Positions 54,760 to 63,143 of a DNA stretch of 64,000 nucleotides are shown here, piece after piece (the stretch's first letter is position 1; every line of letters starts with the position of its first letter). The DNA lies in NCBI RefSeq assembly GCF_000332235.1, contig NZ_CM001775.1, forward strand, positions 4,199,419 to 4,263,418. The letters are read 5' to 3'. A program made the position numbers and the translations under genes. A model generated the notes under the pieces. The model was not told the DNA's origin. It saw only the letters and a list, made by a program, of their open reading frames with translations, and did no database searches. The stretch is from Geminocystis herdmanii PCC 6308 (GTDB lineage: Bacteria > Cyanobacteriota > Cyanobacteriia > Cyanobacteriales > Cyanobacteriaceae).

Positions 54760-55815
54760 ATGACAGCAGTAGCAATTAAACCCATTAAGAAAACCGCCGT
54801 AAAGGAAACCCTTTTAACTCCTAGATTCTACACTACGGATTTTGATGCTATGGCAAAGATGGATTTGTCTAGTCAGGAGGAAGAATTAAAAGCGATGATT
54901 GCAGAAATGAAGAACGACTACAATCGCAATCATTTTGTCAGAGATGAAGATTTTGAGAAAGATTGGAGCAATATTGACGAAACTACTCGCACAGCTTTTA
55001 TTGACTTTTTAGAAAGGTCTTGTACTTCAGAATTTTCGGGTTTTATCCTGTTTAAAGAATTATCTCGTCAATTGAAAGATCGTAATCCCATGTTAGCGGA
55101 GATTTTTCATTTGATGGCAAGGGATGAAGCTCGTCACGCTGGTTTTATTAATAAGGCAATGAGTGATTTTAATATTTCCCTTGATTTGGGTTATCTGACA
55201 AAACATCGTGTTTATACTTTCTTTAAGCCTGAATGGGTTATTTATGCGGTTTATCTTTCAGAAAAAATCGGTTATTGGCGTTATATTCTCATGTATCGTC
55301 ATTTAGAACGCCATCCTCAATATCAGTTTTATCCTATTTTCAAAAAATTTGAGCATTGGTGTCAAGATGAAAGCCGTCACGGTGATATTTTTAACGCTCT
55401 ACTTCGATCGCAATCTTCTATGTGGAAGGGATGGAAAGCGAAATTATGGTCAAGATTTTTCTTATTATCTGTGTTTGCTACCCATACTTTAACGGTTCAT
55501 GAAAGAGCAGATTTTTACGAATCTGTCGGTTTAGATGCTCAAGAGTACGATCGAGCCGTTACCAGAAACACTAATAGCACATCCGCTAAAGCCTTTCCTG
55601 TCATCTTAGATACCGAACATCCTGAATTTTTCCCTCGTTTAGAAAGATGTTCTGACTATAATTTACAATTATCTAAAATTAGTGAAAGTAATAGTAGTTC
55701 GATCGTTAAATTTTTCCGTAAATTACCCTTACAAATTGCTATCTTCTGGAATTTAATTTGTTTATACCTGATTAAACCCATTGAAACCGAAGAATTAAGA
55801 GGAGTCGCAAAATAA
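54760..55815 (+). CDS. acsF: Magnesium-protoporphyrin IX monomethyl ester oxidative cyclase (aerobic)
   Basis: Di-iron oxygenase forming the fifth ring of chlorophyll. 351 residues. The iron ligands are in EFSGFILFKELSRQL, MARDEARHAGFINKA and FEHWCQDESRHGDIFNALL, giving the two E-x2-H motifs. VYAVYLSEKIGYWRYI is typical. No anaerobic partner or heme oxygenase gene is adjacent. An eight-unit TGGAGAA array starts right after the stop codon. Confidence 0.96.
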   Translation: MTAVAIKPIKKTAVKETLLTPRFYTTDFDAMAKMDLSSQEEELKAMIAEMKNDYNRNHFVRDEDFEKDWSNIDETTRTAFIDFLERSCTSEFSGFILFKELSRQLKDRNPMLAEIFHLMARDEARHAGFINKAMSDFNISLDLGYLTKHRVYTFFKPEWVIYAVYLSEKIGYWRYILMYRHLERHPQYQFYPIFKKFEHWCQDESRHGDIFNALLRSQSSMWKGWKAKLWSRFFLLSVFATHTLTVHERADFYESVGLDAQEYDRAVTRNTNSTSAKAFPVILDTEHPEFFPRLERCSDYNLQLSKISESNSSSIVKFFRKLPLQIAIFWNLICLYLIKPIETEELRGVAK

Positions 55816-55871
55816 TGGAGAATGGAGAATGGAGAATGGAGAATGGAGAATGGAGAATGGAGAATGGAGAA
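55816..55871 (+). repeat. Heptamer array TGGAGAA x8 after acsF
   Basis: Eight perfect 7-base units starting on the base after the acsF TAA. It is followed at 55905-55922 by TTTATGTCGAACTCAGGT, a terminus of the MITE-like family, so the array may be the core of such an element. Confidence 0.97.
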
Positions 55872-56037
55872 TAAAAAAAACTATACCTTTACAGCACCCA
55901 ACATTTTATGTCGAACTCAGGTGATTTTGAGGGATATTATTTAATTTTAAAAAATAATTGAATACCTTTTGCTAAAAATTAGTATCATGTGAATAAGAAA
56001 ACCATAAATAAAACAAATAATAAAGCAAAGGTAAATC

Positions 56038-57138
56038 ATGAATTTAAAAAATATTCAATACTTGTCCGTCATCGGTGCTGGATTGTTTCTTAGTGCTGGT
56101 GTTACTTCCGTTGAGGCTTCTAGCATCAAAAAGGACAAAACATCTAACTCTGACACTAAAACCCTAATTAGTCAGTTAGAAGGTCATGATACTTATAATG
56201 GTGGTGAACAAATAGAATGGGGAGACTATACTTTAGGGCGAGTAATCGGTAAAAGTGGAAGTATTCTCTTTATCCGTACCGAAAGTGGTGCTGTTTTTCA
56301 CGCTGACGGTGGTTTTTGCCCCGGTTCAGATGTATTAGTTCATCAAGCAGAAAACGGAAGATACCATTTAGTTGATAAAGCTCATCCTCAATGGATTAGT
56401 CGCTTAAAATCTAAATATGGTTGGAAACGAGTAGAAACTTCAAGTGCTTTAATTAAATTATTAGAATTAGCTAACATTAATTTTCAAGATATAGACTATT
56501 TCTTAGTAGATAATAGGACAAATTTTCAGCAAGAAACTTTAGCAATTTTTGGTATTCCTTCCCATAAAATTTTACCCTTATCTTTTCCCCTACATATACA
56601 AGCAACTAATTTAATTGTACCTTCTTTTCCCGGTTCGATCGCTTGGATGCCTTCTTGGAGTTGTCAATATCTAAAAGACAAAATTTTAGGAGAAAAAGCC
56701 ATAGTTAAAAATCCCCAAAAAAAGATTTATATTAGTCGAGTTCGATCGAGCAATCGTCGTATAATTAATGAGATAGAAGTAATAAATTTACTCTTAAAAT
56801 ATGGTTTTGAAATTATCCACTTAGAATTATTAACCGTAGCAAAACAAGCTGAATTATTATCTCAAGCAAAAATAGTAATTTCTCCCCATGGAAGCGGTTT
56901 AAGTAACCTTGTTTTTTGCCAACCAAATACTAAAGTGATCGAAATTTTTGCCCCTAATTATGTTTATCCTTGCTATTGGTTAGTGAGTAATTTAGTCAAT
57001 TTAGACTACTATTATTTAACAGGAGAAATTATGGGTAGTAAGCATTTTCATCAACTGTTGTATCCTGACTGCAGATTTGAAGATATTTACCTAAATTGTC
57101 AAGATTTACAACAACTTTTAACAACTATTGACAATTAA
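56038..57138 (+). CDS. Fusion: secreted N-terminal domain + GT61-like glycosyltransferase part
   Basis: 366 residues. The signal peptide YLSVIGAGLFLSAGVTSVEA is followed by a small beta-rich domain (about 45-125: LGRVIGKSGSILFIRTESGA, GGFCPGSDVLVHQ, ending HPQWISRLKSKYGW). From about 140 it matches the C-terminal part of GT61/DUF563 enzymes: IDYFLVDNRTNFQQETLAIF, KKIYISRVRSSNRRIINE and VISPHGSGLSNLVFCQPNTK. The GT61 N-terminal part seems missing. GT61 enzymes are not normally secreted, so this looks like a chimaera; whether it is active is unclear. Confidence 0.75.
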   Translation: MNLKNIQYLSVIGAGLFLSAGVTSVEASSIKKDKTSNSDTKTLISQLEGHDTYNGGEQIEWGDYTLGRVIGKSGSILFIRTESGAVFHADGGFCPGSDVLVHQAENGRYHLVDKAHPQWISRLKSKYGWKRVETSSALIKLLELANINFQDIDYFLVDNRTNFQQETLAIFGIPSHKILPLSFPLHIQATNLIVPSFPGSIAWMPSWSCQYLKDKILGEKAIVKNPQKKIYISRVRSSNRRIINEIEVINLLLKYGFEIIHLELLTVAKQAELLSQAKIVISPHGSGLSNLVFCQPNTKVIEIFAPNYVYPCYWLVSNLVNLDYYYLTGEIMGSKHFHQLLYPDCRFEDIYLNCQDLQQLLTTIDN

Positions 57139-57630
57139 AAATTTCGATCGTTAAATTAAGAGAGTATTTATCAGAGAAATTAGTTTTATTTTCTTGAATA
57201 TTTAAAAGTTATGATAATAAATAAAGATTTTTCTGGACATTGCACCCCCTAGAAAATTTACAAAAAAGGTTAGAAGTAAAACCATTATGGATTTTTTTAA
57301 CTCTCAACTATTATGATTTAATTGAGGCAAAGTCAGATAAAATTTACTACTAAAAAGATAGAAGATTTTGATGACAGAATATTAAAGGTAGCTGAATAAA
57401 TCAGAAAGCTATAAAAATCAAAGGTTTAGACATAATACATTCACCAAAAAGTGTGCAGTTTTAAGAATTTTTATTCAAAAATTCAACACTTTTAACCTTA
57501 TTTTTTAAAATACAACTATACTTATTCTATCTATTAACAGCATCAAAACCTTGATGTTTCAGTATTTCTCCTATCTCCTGTCTCTTAACTCCTATCTACT
57601 ACCATCACCAAAAGACTTTTTCAGCAACGC
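57139..57630. other. Spacer between the GT61-like gene and lipB with a MITE-like element
   Basis: 492 bases, two converging genes. 57386-57633 looks like a short element: left end AGGTAGCTGAATAAATCAG, right end (inverted) TAGGCGTTGCTGAAAAAGTC, with TCCTATCTCCTGTCTC heptamers near the right end. The left 240 bases are AT-rich, with no gene recognised. Confidence 0.65.
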
Positions 57631-57633
57631 CTA
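57386..57633 (-). mobile_element. MITE-like element whose end supplies the lipB stop codon
   Basis: About 248 bases. In the lipB sense it starts TAGGCGTTGCTGAAAAAGTC; its first TAG is the lipB stop. The far end is a shorter inverted copy (AGGTAGCTGAATAAA). The interior has a palindromic run at about 57460-57500, TTTTAAGAATTTTTATTC and GTGTTGAATTTTTGAATA-like arms. No protein is encoded. Confidence 0.6.
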
Positions 57634-58272
57634 TTTAATAGAAACAGAAAAAACTTCAGCAAAAATCTTGACTAACATTTTCTTTACCTCTATAATATTA
57701 ATATTACGATTATGATGGGATATTGTCGTCACAAATTTACCCTTGATACCGCAGGGGATAATTTTTTCAAAGCCTGATAAGTCACAACACACATTTAAGG
57801 CGAAACCGTGCATAGTAATCCAGCGTTTAACTTTAATACCAATAGCTGCAATTTTTGCATCTCCAATCCAAACTCCCGTTAACCCTTCCACACGGTGAGA
57901 TTTAAGATTATATTCGGCTAATACTTGAATAATTACTTCTTCTAATTGTCTTAAATACCAATGCAAATCTTTTTGATAATAGTGTAGATTTAGAATAGGA
58001 TAAACAACTATTTGTCCCTCACAATGAAATGTGACTTCTCCCCCCCTTTCTGTGCGATATATTTCCCCTGAAAAAGAATTTAGGTCAAATTTGAGGTTAT
58101 CAAGGGTTGAGCCTGTACCTAGGGTATAAACTGCTGGATGTTCTACTAATAATAATTTGTCAGGTAAATCGGGATTATCTAGTCTTTCTTGGACTAATTT
58201 TTGTTGATATTCCCATGCTTTTTTATAGCTAATTAACCCGATATTTTCTAATTCTACAATTCGATCGAACAC
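57631..58272 (-). CDS. lipB: Lipoyl(octanoyl) transferase
   Basis: Moves octanoate from ACP to apo-lipoyl proteins. 213 residues. EHPAVYTLGTGSTLDNL, RTERGGEVTFHCEGQIVVYP, the lysine in AAIGIKVKRWITMHGFALNV and the catalytic Cys in IIPCGIKGKFVTT are present. A heptamer array separates it from ndhD. The stop codon lies in a dispersed repeat. Confidence 0.94.
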   Translation of the reverse strand: MFDRIVELENIGLISYKKAWEYQQKLVQERLDNPDLPDKLLLVEHPAVYTLGTGSTLDNLKFDLNSFSGEIYRTERGGEVTFHCEGQIVVYPILNLHYYQKDLHWYLRQLEEVIIQVLAEYNLKSHRVEGLTGVWIGDAKIAAIGIKVKRWITMHGFALNVCCDLSGFEKIIPCGIKGKFVTTISHHNRNINIIEVKKMLVKIFAEVFSVSIK

Positions 58273-58281
58273 AATAATTAA

Positions 58282-58319
58282 TGGAGAATGGAGAATGGAG
58301 AATGGAGAGTTGAGAATTG
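58282..58319 (+). repeat. Heptamer array TGGAGAA between lipB and ndhD
   Basis: Three perfect TGGAGAA units, then TGGAGAGTTGAGAATTG. It lies just before the lipB start and after the ndhD stop; in the sense of these genes it reads TTCTCCA. Confidence 0.9.
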
Positions 58320-58344
58320 TTAAATTCCCCTATCTTCCTAATTC

Positions 58345-59835
58345 CTAAGTATGATCAATAATTGATTCTACATTATTAGGACTGCTGTATAAAACGACAG
58401 TGCCTTGAGTTTCACTCCAACGAATCATCAAATTAGGTTGTAAACCAAAGAGAATAATCAAAAATGCCAACACCAAAGCAGGAATCCTCTCACTCCATAA
58501 AACCTTCGGCAAATTGCTCAATTCTGGAGTTAAACGCCCAAAAAAGACTCGATTTACCATGAGTAAAAAGTAAACTGCCGTTAATCCAGTACCCACTAAA
58601 CATAGTAAAGTAGGAATGGGGAAAATAGGAAAACTCCCCCTAAATACCAGAAATTCTGAGATAAATCCTACCATGCCGGGGATACCAGAACTAGCCATTA
58701 CTGCTAAAATCATCAAACTACCCGTTATGGGTAAACCTTTTTCGGGGTTAAGTAAACCACTAAGATAATTGACATCTCGACTGCCAGTCTTTTTATAAAC
58801 AATACCTACCAGAATAAATAGCATTGCGGAGATTAAACCGTGACTTATCATCTGCAAAATAGACGCATTTAAACTGAGTCTGGTAGTCGCCGCCGCCGCT
58901 AACAACACATAAGCCATGTGGGCAATGGAAGAATAAGCGACAACTTTCTTCATATCTTTTTGGGCGATCGCACAAGTAGCACCATATAACGCACTAATTC
59001 CGGCTAAATATGCTAAGTAGGGCGCAACTATTTGCCATGCTTCAAGGAAAAAACCAACCCCAAACCGCAGTAAACCATAAGTGCCTAATTTTAATAATAC
59101 TCCTGCTAAAAGTACAGATACTGGAGTACTCGCTTCCACATGGGCATCAGGTAGCCAAGTATGGAAGGGAAAAATAGGGATTTTGATAAATAAACCGATT
59201 AAAAGGGGTATTAATAGTAATAATTGGCTATTTAAGGGGATAGAATGGGATTTTAAAGGCTCAAAAGCAAAAGTTTCCTCCCCACTTAACCACACCAAGC
59301 CGAGGAAAGAGACTAAAACAAAAAATCCAGAGGTGACAGTATAAATTAAAAATTTCATGGAGGCATAGCCTCTTTTTGCACCACCCCATACGGCAATTAA
59401 GAAATATAACGGCACGATTTCTATTTCATAGAAAAGGAAAAAGAGGAGTAAATTTTGTGCTAAAAATGCCCCTGCAACTCCACCACTTAAAAATAAAATC
59501 ATGGCAAAGTAAAAGCGAGGGCGTTGTATATCTTTTGGGGTAATATAAACGGCAATTAAGGTTAATAAACTGTTTAAGCATAGGAGGGGAAAAGATAAAC
59601 CATCTACTCCTAAGTCATAGCCTAAACCTAACCATGTTAACCAAGTAAAATTTTCTGTAAATTGTAAACCAATAATGTCTGTTTGAAAATTAATCCCTAA
59701 AATAATATTGAGAATACAGATTATTCCTGCAATTATTAAAGTAATGTTGCGATAAATTAAAGTATTTTTAAAACTAGGTAAAAAACAAATTATTATAGCT
59801 GAAACTATGGGAATCCAAATAAATAAACTTAACAT
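58345..59835 (-). CDS. ndhD: NDH-1 subunit NdhD, probably CO2-uptake type (D3/D4)
   Basis: Proton-pumping subunit 4 of the thylakoid NAD(P)H/ferredoxin-quinone oxidoreductase. 496 residues, about 14 membrane helices. Conserved: LFFLFYEIEIVPLYFLIAVW (Glu in TM5), FPFHTWLPDAHVEASTPVSV, AQKDMKKVVAYSSIAHMAYV and SHGLISAMLFILVGIVYKKT. Next to ndhF on the same strand, as in the ndhF3-ndhD3 and ndhF4-ndhD4 pairs. No cupA or cupB follows; lipB does, so D4/F4 is a tentative preference. Confidence 0.92.
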   Translation of the reverse strand: MLSLFIWIPIVSAIIICFLPSFKNTLIYRNITLIIAGIICILNIILGINFQTDIIGLQFTENFTWLTWLGLGYDLGVDGLSFPLLCLNSLLTLIAVYITPKDIQRPRFYFAMILFLSGGVAGAFLAQNLLLFFLFYEIEIVPLYFLIAVWGGAKRGYASMKFLIYTVTSGFFVLVSFLGLVWLSGEETFAFEPLKSHSIPLNSQLLLLIPLLIGLFIKIPIFPFHTWLPDAHVEASTPVSVLLAGVLLKLGTYGLLRFGVGFFLEAWQIVAPYLAYLAGISALYGATCAIAQKDMKKVVAYSSIAHMAYVLLAAAATTRLSLNASILQMISHGLISAMLFILVGIVYKKTGSRDVNYLSGLLNPEKGLPITGSLMILAVMASSGIPGMVGFISEFLVFRGSFPIFPIPTLLCLVGTGLTAVYFLLMVNRVFFGRLTPELSNLPKVLWSERIPALVLAFLIILFGLQPNLMIRWSETQGTVVLYSSPNNVESIIDHT

Positions 59836-59840
59836 TGTTA

Positions 59841-59885
59841 TTAATTAAAGGTTGCTTAAAAAGTATTTTGATAAGGCTAGGAGAA
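59841..59885 (+). repeat. 3'-end-type repeat in the ndhF-ndhD gap
   Basis: TAATTAAAGGTTGCTTAAAA, then AGTATTTTGATAAGGCTAGG, related to the copies at gene ends. Unlike most copies it is antisense to the flanking genes. A TTCTCCA heptamer array at 59916-59944 runs up to the ndhF stop. Confidence 0.65.
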
Positions 59886-59944
59886 AGGAGAAATACCTAA
59901 AAATCATAGTTATTAATTCTCCATTCTCCATTTTCCATTATCAA

Positions 59945-61834
59945 TTAATAAAGTGACCAATAATTGATAATATTTTCCCATTGTCCACTTAATATTGACC
60001 ACATTAATAAACTTACGCCGATAATAATGGTTAGGATATAAAATTGTGATTGTCCAGAGGTGTTATATTTAAGGGCGCTACCACTGAAAATTGTCGCTAA
60101 ACTGACTAGGTTTACTACTCCATCAATGATATATCGATCGAACCATGTGGTAAGTTTAGCTAAATTAGAGACAAAAGCCACGATCGTAAACTGATAAATT
60201 TTATCAAGGTAGAAATCATAAGCTAAGATGTCTTGAATAATACGAATAGGTTTTTGTATCGGACGATTCCAACCACGAAGCAAAGGCAGAAATGCACCGA
60301 TGACACAACCGATAAAACCAGAAGCAATGATTAAATAGATACCATAGTCAATCACGATCGAATCATTCTCAAGTATAGGAGAATTAGGACTTAACCACAG
60401 AGAATAGTTTAAAGGTACAAAAGAAGTAACAAGGGTAAGGATAATTAAACTTACCATAGGCACAGCCATTTGCCAAGGGATTTCTGGCGCTCGACGAGTT
60501 TTTGCTTGGGGTTTACCTAAAAAGACTAAACGAAAAACCCTCATAAAATTAATGGCATTAACAATATTGACGATGAGAAGAATCGTTAACAACCACCATG
60601 ACACGGTAAAACTACCATTAAACCAACGAGAAAAAGTCATCAACATTCCCAAGGGTAACAAAGCCACAATTCCAGCACTTCCCGTCATATAAGAAAGGGT
60701 TGTGACAGGCATTTTTGACCAAATTCCCCCCATTTCTGTGATATTTTGACCACTGGTAGTTAAAATAATAGAACCAGCACTCATGAAAAGTAAAGCCTTT
60801 GCCACCCCATGACTAAATAATATCAAAAAGGCGATGTCCACATGACCTAAACCCACCGCAATAAATACCAACCCCAGATAAGCGCTAGTAGAATGACACA
60901 ATGTACGCTTGAGATCTATTTGTGCTATGGCAATTAATGAACCACCAATGGCAGAAATTGCCCCGATAACAATTAAAGTATCCGCTACCACAGGAGATAA
61001 CAAGAAAACTGGTTCTAACTTAATTAGTACATAAGCACCAGCAGACACCACGATCGAGTTACGCATAATACTAGCAGGATTTGGACCTTCCATCGCCTCA
61101 TCAAGCCAGAGATTTAAAGGAAATTGAGCGCATTTACCGATAGGACCAGCAATTAAGGCTAAACCGATCAAAGTTGCGGTAGAATAGGGTAATGGGGAAG
61201 TTTCTGCCCAACTTTGCAATTGAGAGAAAGTCAAACCCGCACCATCGCTAGAAAGGGCAACAATGCCCATAAGTAAAAGAATATCTCCCACCCGTTTCGT
61301 CAAAAAAGCATCTCTGGCGGCGGTGACAACGAGAGGTTGTGCATACCAAAAGCCCACTAATAAATAAGTAGAAAGGGTGAGTAACTCTAATAAACCATAG
61401 CTAAGTAAGAGAGAATCACTTAAAGCTAAACCTCCTAAAGCCGCTTCAAAAAATCCCATCATCCCGAAGAAACGAGCTAACGCCCAATCTTTCTCCATGT
61501 AGCCTAACGCAAATACTTGGGCAACTAAACTAATCCCTGTAACTAATTGTAAAGCACCGACACTCACAGGGGAAATTTCAATCGCTAAAGATAAATCGAA
61601 ATCAGCAATGCTAAACCAAGGAAAAACAACACTTTGGGCAGGTTTTCCCCAAATATGGGTATAAACAATACTATCATGCACAAAAGATAGCAGTGTCATT
61701 AATATATTAATATATGCCGCCGGGCGCGGTCCAGTTTTACGAATAAATCGAAAACACCAAGGTAAACTAAATACTGCACCTAATAGACCGTAAAGGGGTA
61801 TTAACCAGATATAATCTACTAAAAAATCGATCAT
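59945..61834 (-). CDS. ndhF: NDH-1 subunit NdhF, probably CO2-uptake type (F3/F4)
   Basis: Proton-pumping subunit 5. 629 residues, about 15-16 membrane helices, shorter than respiratory NdhF1. Starts WLIPLYGLLGAVFSLPWCFR. Conserved ALIAGPIGKCAQFPLNLWLD, EAMEGPNPASIMRNSIVVSA and IDLKRTLCHSTSAYLGLVFI, with a lateral-helix C-terminus. With NdhD it would form the distal arm of an NDH-1MS complex that drives CO2 hydration. Confidence 0.92.
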   Translation of the reverse strand: MIDFLVDYIWLIPLYGLLGAVFSLPWCFRFIRKTGPRPAAYINILMTLLSFVHDSIVYTHIWGKPAQSVVFPWFSIADFDLSLAIEISPVSVGALQLVTGISLVAQVFALGYMEKDWALARFFGMMGFFEAALGGLALSDSLLLSYGLLELLTLSTYLLVGFWYAQPLVVTAARDAFLTKRVGDILLLMGIVALSSDGAGLTFSQLQSWAETSPLPYSTATLIGLALIAGPIGKCAQFPLNLWLDEAMEGPNPASIMRNSIVVSAGAYVLIKLEPVFLLSPVVADTLIVIGAISAIGGSLIAIAQIDLKRTLCHSTSAYLGLVFIAVGLGHVDIAFLILFSHGVAKALLFMSAGSIILTTSGQNITEMGGIWSKMPVTTLSYMTGSAGIVALLPLGMLMTFSRWFNGSFTVSWWLLTILLIVNIVNAINFMRVFRLVFLGKPQAKTRRAPEIPWQMAVPMVSLIILTLVTSFVPLNYSLWLSPNSPILENDSIVIDYGIYLIIASGFIGCVIGAFLPLLRGWNRPIQKPIRIIQDILAYDFYLDKIYQFTIVAFVSNLAKLTTWFDRYIIDGVVNLVSLATIFSGSALKYNTSGQSQFYILTIIIGVSLLMWSILSGQWENIINYWSLY

Positions 61835-62098
61835 TATTGCTTTTATAAATCTTTTTTATATTTTGATCAATCTTATAGCAATCTGTCGATCGATACTAGG
61901 ATTATCTAGGTTATGATGAAAAAGTCTTCCGATAATAATATAGGTGTCAGGTAGCAGGAATCAGGTATCAGGATTTAATTACAATAATGATAGACATCCC
62001 CAATAATTTCGATAAAGACGCAAAATTTTACCTCTCTACAATAGTTTTAGACATCAAAAATTTCATTTTTTCCAGATGTGTAATAAATGTTTAACAGT

Positions 62099-62800
62099 TT
62101 AGGCAACTACAAACTCTAAAAATTTAGCAGTATTCAGAAAAAGTTGATTTTCAGTACTAATTTTTTGTTGATAACTCAGGAAAACATGACTACAGACAAC
62201 AAAATCGAATTTAGTTTCATTATTAATTTGCCAATTTTCAATAATTGCATCGGTTAGGGTGGCTTTACTGAAATTAGTATTATAAGCCTTGACTAAAGTT
62301 AAATCCGCTTGATTCAAAGCCGTTTCTCTCAAATCCGCATCATTAAGGTTGGCTTCCATGAAACTTGCACCCCGAAAAATACCACGAGAAAGATTAGCAT
62401 AACTTAAATTAGCCGTGATAAAGAAAGATTCTGAGCAGTTGGCTTCCTGAAAGTTTGCCCCTAATAAACATGATCTGCTAAAATCAGAACCCGTAAAGTA
62501 ACCACCATAAAAGTTAGCATCCTGCAAATTAGCTAAACTAACGTTGGCATCTCTACCATAACTTCTTGTCAAATTAGCTTTCATCAAATTAGCTTTCGAT
62601 AAATTAGTTTCAATCAAAGTCGCTTGACTCAAATCAACTTCGATTAAATTCGTTTCTTTAAGGTTGAAATGACTCAAATTTAAACCACTTAAATCCGCAC
62701 CTCTTAAATCAGGTACAATATGAGGATTTTCTTGTCTCCAAGTATTCCACTCCGCAGCTGATAATGACGTAATATTTTCTAAGTGTGTTTGATTTGCCAT
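62099..62800 (-). CDS. Pentapeptide-repeat protein (second)
   Basis: 233 residues. A helical N-terminus with LSAAEWNTWRQENPHIVPDL is followed by A(N/D)LXX repeats at about 32-195 (RGADLSGLNLSHFNLKETNL, LIGTN-type variants). The last 35 residues are outside the repeat. Soluble, no signal peptide. Role unknown. Its upstream region has the tandem TTCACAA promoter also found before the response regulator gene. Confidence 0.9.
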   Translation of the reverse strand: MANQTHLENITSLSAAEWNTWRQENPHIVPDLRGADLSGLNLSHFNLKETNLIEVDLSQATLIETNLSKANLMKANLTRSYGRDANVSLANLQDANFYGGYFTGSDFSRSCLLGANFQEANCSESFFITANLSYANLSRGIFRGASFMEANLNDADLRETALNQADLTLVKAYNTNFSKATLTDAIIENWQINNETKFDFVVCSHVFLSYQQKISTENQLFLNTAKFLEFVVA

Positions 62801-63143
62801 TTCTCTTTATTTTCATTAAAATCTTTTGTTGATATTTCCATTAGAACGAACAATTGTGAAGATTTTGTGAAGATTTAATAAAAAAATGAAAAAAGTTATA
62901 TAGGTAACAGAAATTAATTGTTCACTAGGAAACACAGAAGAAAAACGGATACGATTATAAGCCAATGAAAAATTTTGCTTTTTTCCTTGACTTTTGATCA
63001 TTAATTGGTAATAATAGAAAATATAAAGATCATAATGGGAATCTTTGTATCTATTTGCAAAAATTAAAATATTCCCATTATAATAAATTTAACATTTTTG
63101 TCAAGTCATGTCAAGGGTTTTTCCGAAAAAAAAAATTTCATTT
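62801..63143. other. Spacer upstream of the second pentapeptide gene
   Basis: 343 bases. The first 80 contain the TTCACAA-repeat promoter. Beyond it TAATGGGAATCTTTGTA and ATATTCCCATTATAATAAAT contain a spaced inverted repeat (TAATGGGA/TCCCATTA, about 63032-63082). A run of nine A follows at 63124, just after the ABC gene end. No gene seen. Confidence 0.6.
62835..62875 (-). promoter_or_regulatory. Promoter with two perfect 11-base repeats before the pentapeptide gene
   Basis: Minus strand: AATCTTCACAA twice in tandem (62875-62854). Exactly 8 bases follow, then TCTAAT (62845-62840 region) as -10. The ATG is at 62800. The repeat word, the 11-base step and the 8-base distance are the same as at 34822-34864. 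Confidence 0.6.

Noticed and set aside
62816..63001. 61-codon minus-strand frame upstream of the second pentapeptide gene
   Set aside because: It overlaps the TTCACAA-repeat promoter, lacks a ribosome-binding site and has the composition of AT-rich spacer.
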